This document shows positions 60,770 through 64,000 of a DNA stretch of 64,000 nucleotides, one piece after another. The position numbers and the translations under genes are program-made. The stretch comes from Viscum album (taxonomy: Eukaryota; Streptophyta; Magnoliopsida; Santalales; Viscaceae), in assembly GCA_963277665.1 (NCBI GenBank), contig OY728120.1:423962138-424026137 (forward strand), given 5' to 3'. The number at the start of each line of letters is the position of its first letter. Positions within the stretch are counted from its first letter, which is position 1. The notes below the pieces were generated by a model. The model saw only the letters and a list, made by a program, of their open reading frames with translations, was not told the origin of the DNA and ran no database searches.

Positions 60770-62162
60770 TGTTGAGAGGGGAGGGGTGAATCAGGTGATA
60801 ACTTTTTCTTTTAATGTGATGGATCTTGTTCCCACGTTGGTAGGAACTTGTTAAACCTATATGATGAATACGATCAGAAAGAAAACATTCACATATAGAG
60901 AGATGACACAACAATTTTTAATTGTTTTACAACTAAGGGCTACATCCAAGGATAATACGCCGACAAGTTTTCGGTCAAACCAAATTCCACTAAACTTCAC
61001 TAGATGTGGATTACAAAGGTCCGAGCACAGTCACTCTGTCCCAAGATCACTTCCTTTACAGAAGTTCAGGGATAGCTCACAGCATCCCTCAGGTAATTCC
61101 CATTGACTCCCCCTATCTCAATACCTTTAGAGAAGTCCCTCTAAGTTTATAGGAGTGAAGGTCTCTTCTTCACCGCTAATGAATTCATCCTCTATTGTAT
61201 GTAGATTCTCTATTGCAGTCCAACTTCCACCTGATGATAAATCTAACTTTGCACCAATGTTATTGGGAAAACTTTCAGCTTTTCAGTAGCCCCAGAATGA
61301 CTGGAGTACTTCCACAACACCAGACATGCTTCTCCAAGACAGTGCAGAAGTTTCAAAGTAGGCGCGCAAGTCCAAATCCGGCACACATGTCTATATCAAC
61401 CACTTGCGCCACTCTCACTTCTTTAACACCAAACATGCACGACTCACACCCTTTTACCCCCAAACCAATTTTGGCATGCAACAATCAACTGTCGTGCTTC
61501 TTCAAATTCTGGTGCGGAAGTGTCACCAAACCACCTACGTGACACCTCCTTCACCAACTCCAAACTTGTACGACTCAACCCCTTTCTCACCCAAACCATC
61601 TTGGATGCACAACAAAAAACTTTCGCGCAACTTCAACTTGCGCAACCCACCACTACTTGCGTGACAACTTCACCTGCATGATGGGAGCTCTAAATTTCAC
61701 TAAGTCTGAACTTCATACCAAATGAGGAGGGGTCGACCACTATTTATAGGCATTTGGAAACCCTGCGTGATGGTGTGCAAGTCTTACCTTGGTGCGAATG
61801 TTTTCTACGCGCATGACTCTATCGCGCAAGTCACGCGCGCGACCAACCCCAAACTTGGGCGCCCCTTCCTACTTTTCCATATTTTAATGATCCCATCTTG
61901 AAAACAAATGGCGCGCAAGTTTCCAAGACTCCATGTCTTCGGTGCGCAAGTACCATTTCCAAAAAAACTATTCTTTATTTTTCAATTTTGAGGTCCAGAT
62001 ATTTGGAATAAACTAGAAAATGATGCCACCTTAAATAATATTATCTGGTTGTTTTGTACGGTCACTTTGCTAGAACACATTTTGAACTTTCTCTGAGTAT
62101 TGAAAAAAAACACAAACCTTACCATACTTAAATTCATGCATATAATGACCATGGTTCCAACA
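60770..62162 (-). repeat. C2 3' LTR
   Basis: Plus-strand start TGTTGAGAGGGGAGGGGTGAATC, end ATGGTTCCAACA. A TATA box complement (TATTTATAGG) lies at 61,741-61,750. From about 61,330 to 61,950 it is unusually CpG-rich with many GCGCAAGT/TTGCGC motifs. The open stretch at 61,195-61,542 is within this LTR and is not taken as a gene. Confidence 0.85.
61741..61750 (-). promoter_or_regulatory. TATA box of the C2 LTR
   Basis: TATTTATAGG, complement CCTATAAATA, in the same context as in the C1 LTRs. Confidence 0.65.
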
Positions 62163-62180
62163 ATATCCCCCTTTGGGTTT
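62163..62180 (-). other. C2 polypurine tract
   Basis: ATATCCCCCTTTGGGTTT is the complement of AAACCCAAAGGGGGATAT, adjacent to the LTR end. Confidence 0.8.
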
Positions 62181-62560
62181 GTTGGAAATCAGTAAATAAT
62201 TTCAATTGAACACCAGCCGTAGGCCAACCATAAATGAAAGAATCAACTCAGCCAACACTCTAAGTCTACGTGAGCAATGCTCAATGTATAAAACAAGAGA
62301 GGAAGCTTGAATTGGGTTCCTTTGTTTTGGAATTCTCAATGACGCCCAAAGAAATTATCTTACAGTGTCAAAGAATCATTACATGCCTGAATTTGTTCCT
62401 TTCTCCCCATTGACAATAAACCCAAAGACCGATAATTGTTCATTGTTCAGCTCAAACCACACTCCCATTGGATAGTATCTCCCCCACAAACCTACATCAC
62501 TTCCATAAACAGATTTAAAACAAATAACATAACTGGGGATAGGGGAATTGCATAACCTTC
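62181..62560 (-). other. C2 3' untranslated segment
   Basis: About 380 bp between the RNase H stop codon and the PPT with no gene. Confidence 0.6.
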
Positions 62561-62982
62561 TTATGCACCGGGAGGTGGCTGAATACCGAGGTTCAACCGA
62601 TGTTTCTCAAATACAGCCGCTGACAGTGGCTTGGTCAGGATATCAGCCACTTGCTCATTAGTACCCACATGATCCATTCTAATCACTCATTGTTCAACTT
62701 TCTCTTTGATAAAGTGATACCTAATTTCAATATGTTTTGTATGAGAATGCTGAACCAGATTCTTCATAAAATCAATTGCGCTCTTGTTATCACAAAAAAT
62801 CACCATTGGTTACTTCACCTCATCACAAATATCTGGTAATTGTTGTTTCATCCATAGCAGTTGAGTGCATGCCTTTGTGGAGGATATATATTTATCTTCA
62901 GCATTACTAAGAGAAGTACTTTCTTGTTTCTTGCTCAACCTACCAACACCTTTATTCCCAATATAGAATGCTCCACCACTGG
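62561..62982 (-). pseudogene. C2 copia RNase H, nearly intact, truncated by L2
   Basis: Minus-strand reading gives VGRLSKKQESTSLSNAEDKY, then QLLWMKQQLPDICDEVK. After one TAA come [20 protein letters not shown] and [19 protein letters not shown], then a TGA, and finally EQVADILTKPLSAAVFEKHR ending LGIQPPPGA and a natural stop at 62,561-62,563. The copia signatures AE.KY, CDNKSAI, H.R.KHIE and ADI.TKPL are all recognisable, and the frame is unbroken except for two nonsense changes. This is the best-preserved coding DNA in the window, so C2 is relatively young. The N-terminal part is cut at 62,983. Confidence 0.9.
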
Positions 62983-64000
62983 TGTAATAACCCGAGATTT
63001 TATAAGATATATTCATTTTAATTTCTTTTATATCTTCTATTGTACAATATACCAAGATTATCTTGTGCTATACGCAACACCGTATTAGCTTGTAGTATAC
63101 GCAACACCGTATTAGCTTGTAGTATACGCAACACTATTCTTGGATAGTGTTACACACAATTTCAAGTTCGTTTTATAATAGTCATTCTACGCAACATTGA
63201 GTGTGTTTATATATATATATATATTCAATGTATAAATAAAATATGGTTGGATTCTATTATAAGAAACAACTAAGGATTCTTGCACAACACACAACCCTGA
63301 CATGGCTTGCATTACACGCAATAGCGACCTTCCCTGATAGAGTGTGTTGTACGCAATACCGGGTTTTACTAAACAACAATATATTATTATAATATTGTTA
63401 TTAACTAGCCTTTATGAATAGTATTAACTAAAATTTGAATTTTATAACATTATTATTCATCTTACACATTTTATAGAACATGGTATAAGAAAAAAATAAA
63501 ATTTTCGGGTAAAATAAGTATTTTTCAAAAAACACAGTTTTGCCGCCTTTTGATGGCGCAACCACTTTAAATCTAGTTTTTGAAATATTTATAAGTTCCA
63601 TTTGACAAAATAAAATTATTCTTTGGAATCAAGAAATAAAAATTTACTTTAGATAAAATTTTCATTTTATTCTGATAACTTTCATATTTTAATGAATAGT
63701 AAAAACATGCTATATTTTAATTAAAAACAACTTTTTTCATCGTAATATCTTATGGGGTTAAATTATAATATTGAATGGTTTTAAAGTATAAATAGAATAT
63801 AGTTTTACCATTTCATATAATTTATTTCATTAGCATTGATTTTAACTTGAATTTGTAGGTTAAATCAATTCAATCTTTTGCAATGTTTTAATGAAAAACC
63901 CGTTTTCTTTCGACAATGAGATTAATTTTTATTTAATTTCTGCAACTTTTGTATATTGAATTTGGAAAAATGGATTCCATATTTCGAATTAGTGGGTCCA
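62983..64000 (+). mobile_element. L2: start of another LARD-family LTR, plus strand, cut by window end
   Basis: TGTAATAACCCGAGATTTTATAAG matches the element-strand start of LTR D (TGTAACACCCCGAGATTTTATAAG). Further matches follow in order, including GTTTTGCCGCCTTTTGATGG (63,537) against the complement of 53,944-53,965 and GGGTAAAATAAGTATTTTTC (63,507). The stretch from the LTR start to that block is about 550 bp here and about 370 bp in LTR D, so L2 has extra sequence. It interrupts the C2 RNase H. Its second LTR and any interior lie beyond the window. Confidence 0.85.
63070..63135 (+). repeat. 27-bp tandem repeat in the L2 LTR
   Basis: TATACGCAACACCGTATTAG plus CTTGTAG occurs twice without mismatch (63,070-63,123), then a third partial copy begins. 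The single-copy equivalent is recognisable in L1's LTRs as TTGCGTATAGCGCAAG. Confidence 0.9.

Larger units (their letters stand above)
60770..62982 (-). mobile_element. C2: 3' end of a Ty1/copia element, minus strand
   Basis: A complete LTR (60,770-62,162, TGTTG...CAACA), an adjacent PPT complement and the C-terminal RNase H form the 3' end of a copia element. Insertion of L2 at 62,983 separates the rest, which lies right of the window. C2 sits between gag and the missing 5' part of G4. Confidence 0.85.

Noticed and set aside
61195..61542. 115-codon plus-strand ORF, the longest in the window
   Set aside because: Lies wholly inside the C2 LTR between well-defined ends; composition reflects the repeated motifs, and no protein family is recognisable.

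Overview
The window is a 64 kb stretch of nuclear DNA, almost certainly from a flowering plant with a large, repeat-rich genome. I found no credible host gene, rRNA gene, intact tRNA gene or CRISPR array. Nearly everything recognisable is LTR retrotransposon in several states of decay, plus one CACTA-type DNA transposon remnant and two tRNA-like (SINE-type) segments. The DNA is very AT-rich. Coding remnants are full of TAA/TAG/TGA where Gln, Arg or Trp is expected, as in long-methylated repeats. The mix (Tekay/Del-like Ty3-gypsy, SIRE-like Ty1-copia with an extra 3' ORF, LARD-like elements, an Au-like SINE) is typical of angiosperms; the species cannot be named from sequence.

Layout. (1) 1-7.25 kb: 3' part of a plus-strand Ty3/gypsy element (G1: gag tail, protease, RT, RNase H, integrase, chromodomain-like tail), then a PPT and a probable 3' LTR. 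(2) 7.4-9.18 kb: integrase and C-terminal vestige of an older gypsy element (G3) and the first ~110 bp of its LTR. (3) 9,181-23,067: a minus-strand SIRE-like copia element (C1). Its 3' LTR holds a 1.8 kb CACTA remnant. Its interior carries gag, protease, integrase, RT, RNase H and a long extra ORF that has its own TATA box. (4) 23.1-29.4 kb: AT-rich, mostly unassigned. (5) 29,365-39,438: a full-length plus-strand gypsy element (G2) with both LTRs, PBS, PPT and a near-matching 5-bp target duplication. (6) 39.4-42.8 kb: AT-rich, unassigned. (7) 42,793-54,316: an 11.5 kb LARD-like minus-strand element (L1) with two 4.6 kb LTRs around only 2.3 kb of mostly non-coding interior. Each LTR has three hairpins around a self-complementary CGTACGTACG core. 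(8) ~54.5-60.77 kb: a minus-strand gypsy derivative (G4) with a gag vestige, a short pol tail and a ~4.5 kb LTR rich in tandem repeats; most of pol is missing. (9) 60,770-62,982: the 3' end of a younger minus-strand copia element (C2). (10) 62,983-64,000: the start of a second LARD-family LTR (L2), inserted in C2's RNase H and cut by the window end.

Nesting gives an order of events: C1 landed in the LTR of G3 and later took the CACTA element; C2 landed in G4; L2 landed in C2. By eye the LTR pairs of C1 and G2 differ at about one base in five and those of L1 at roughly one in ten, so L1 is younger. No protein-coding capacity survives. The interest lies in the LTR and leader architecture: dimer-like hairpins, palindromic arrays, minisatellites, and a separately promoted third ORF in C1.
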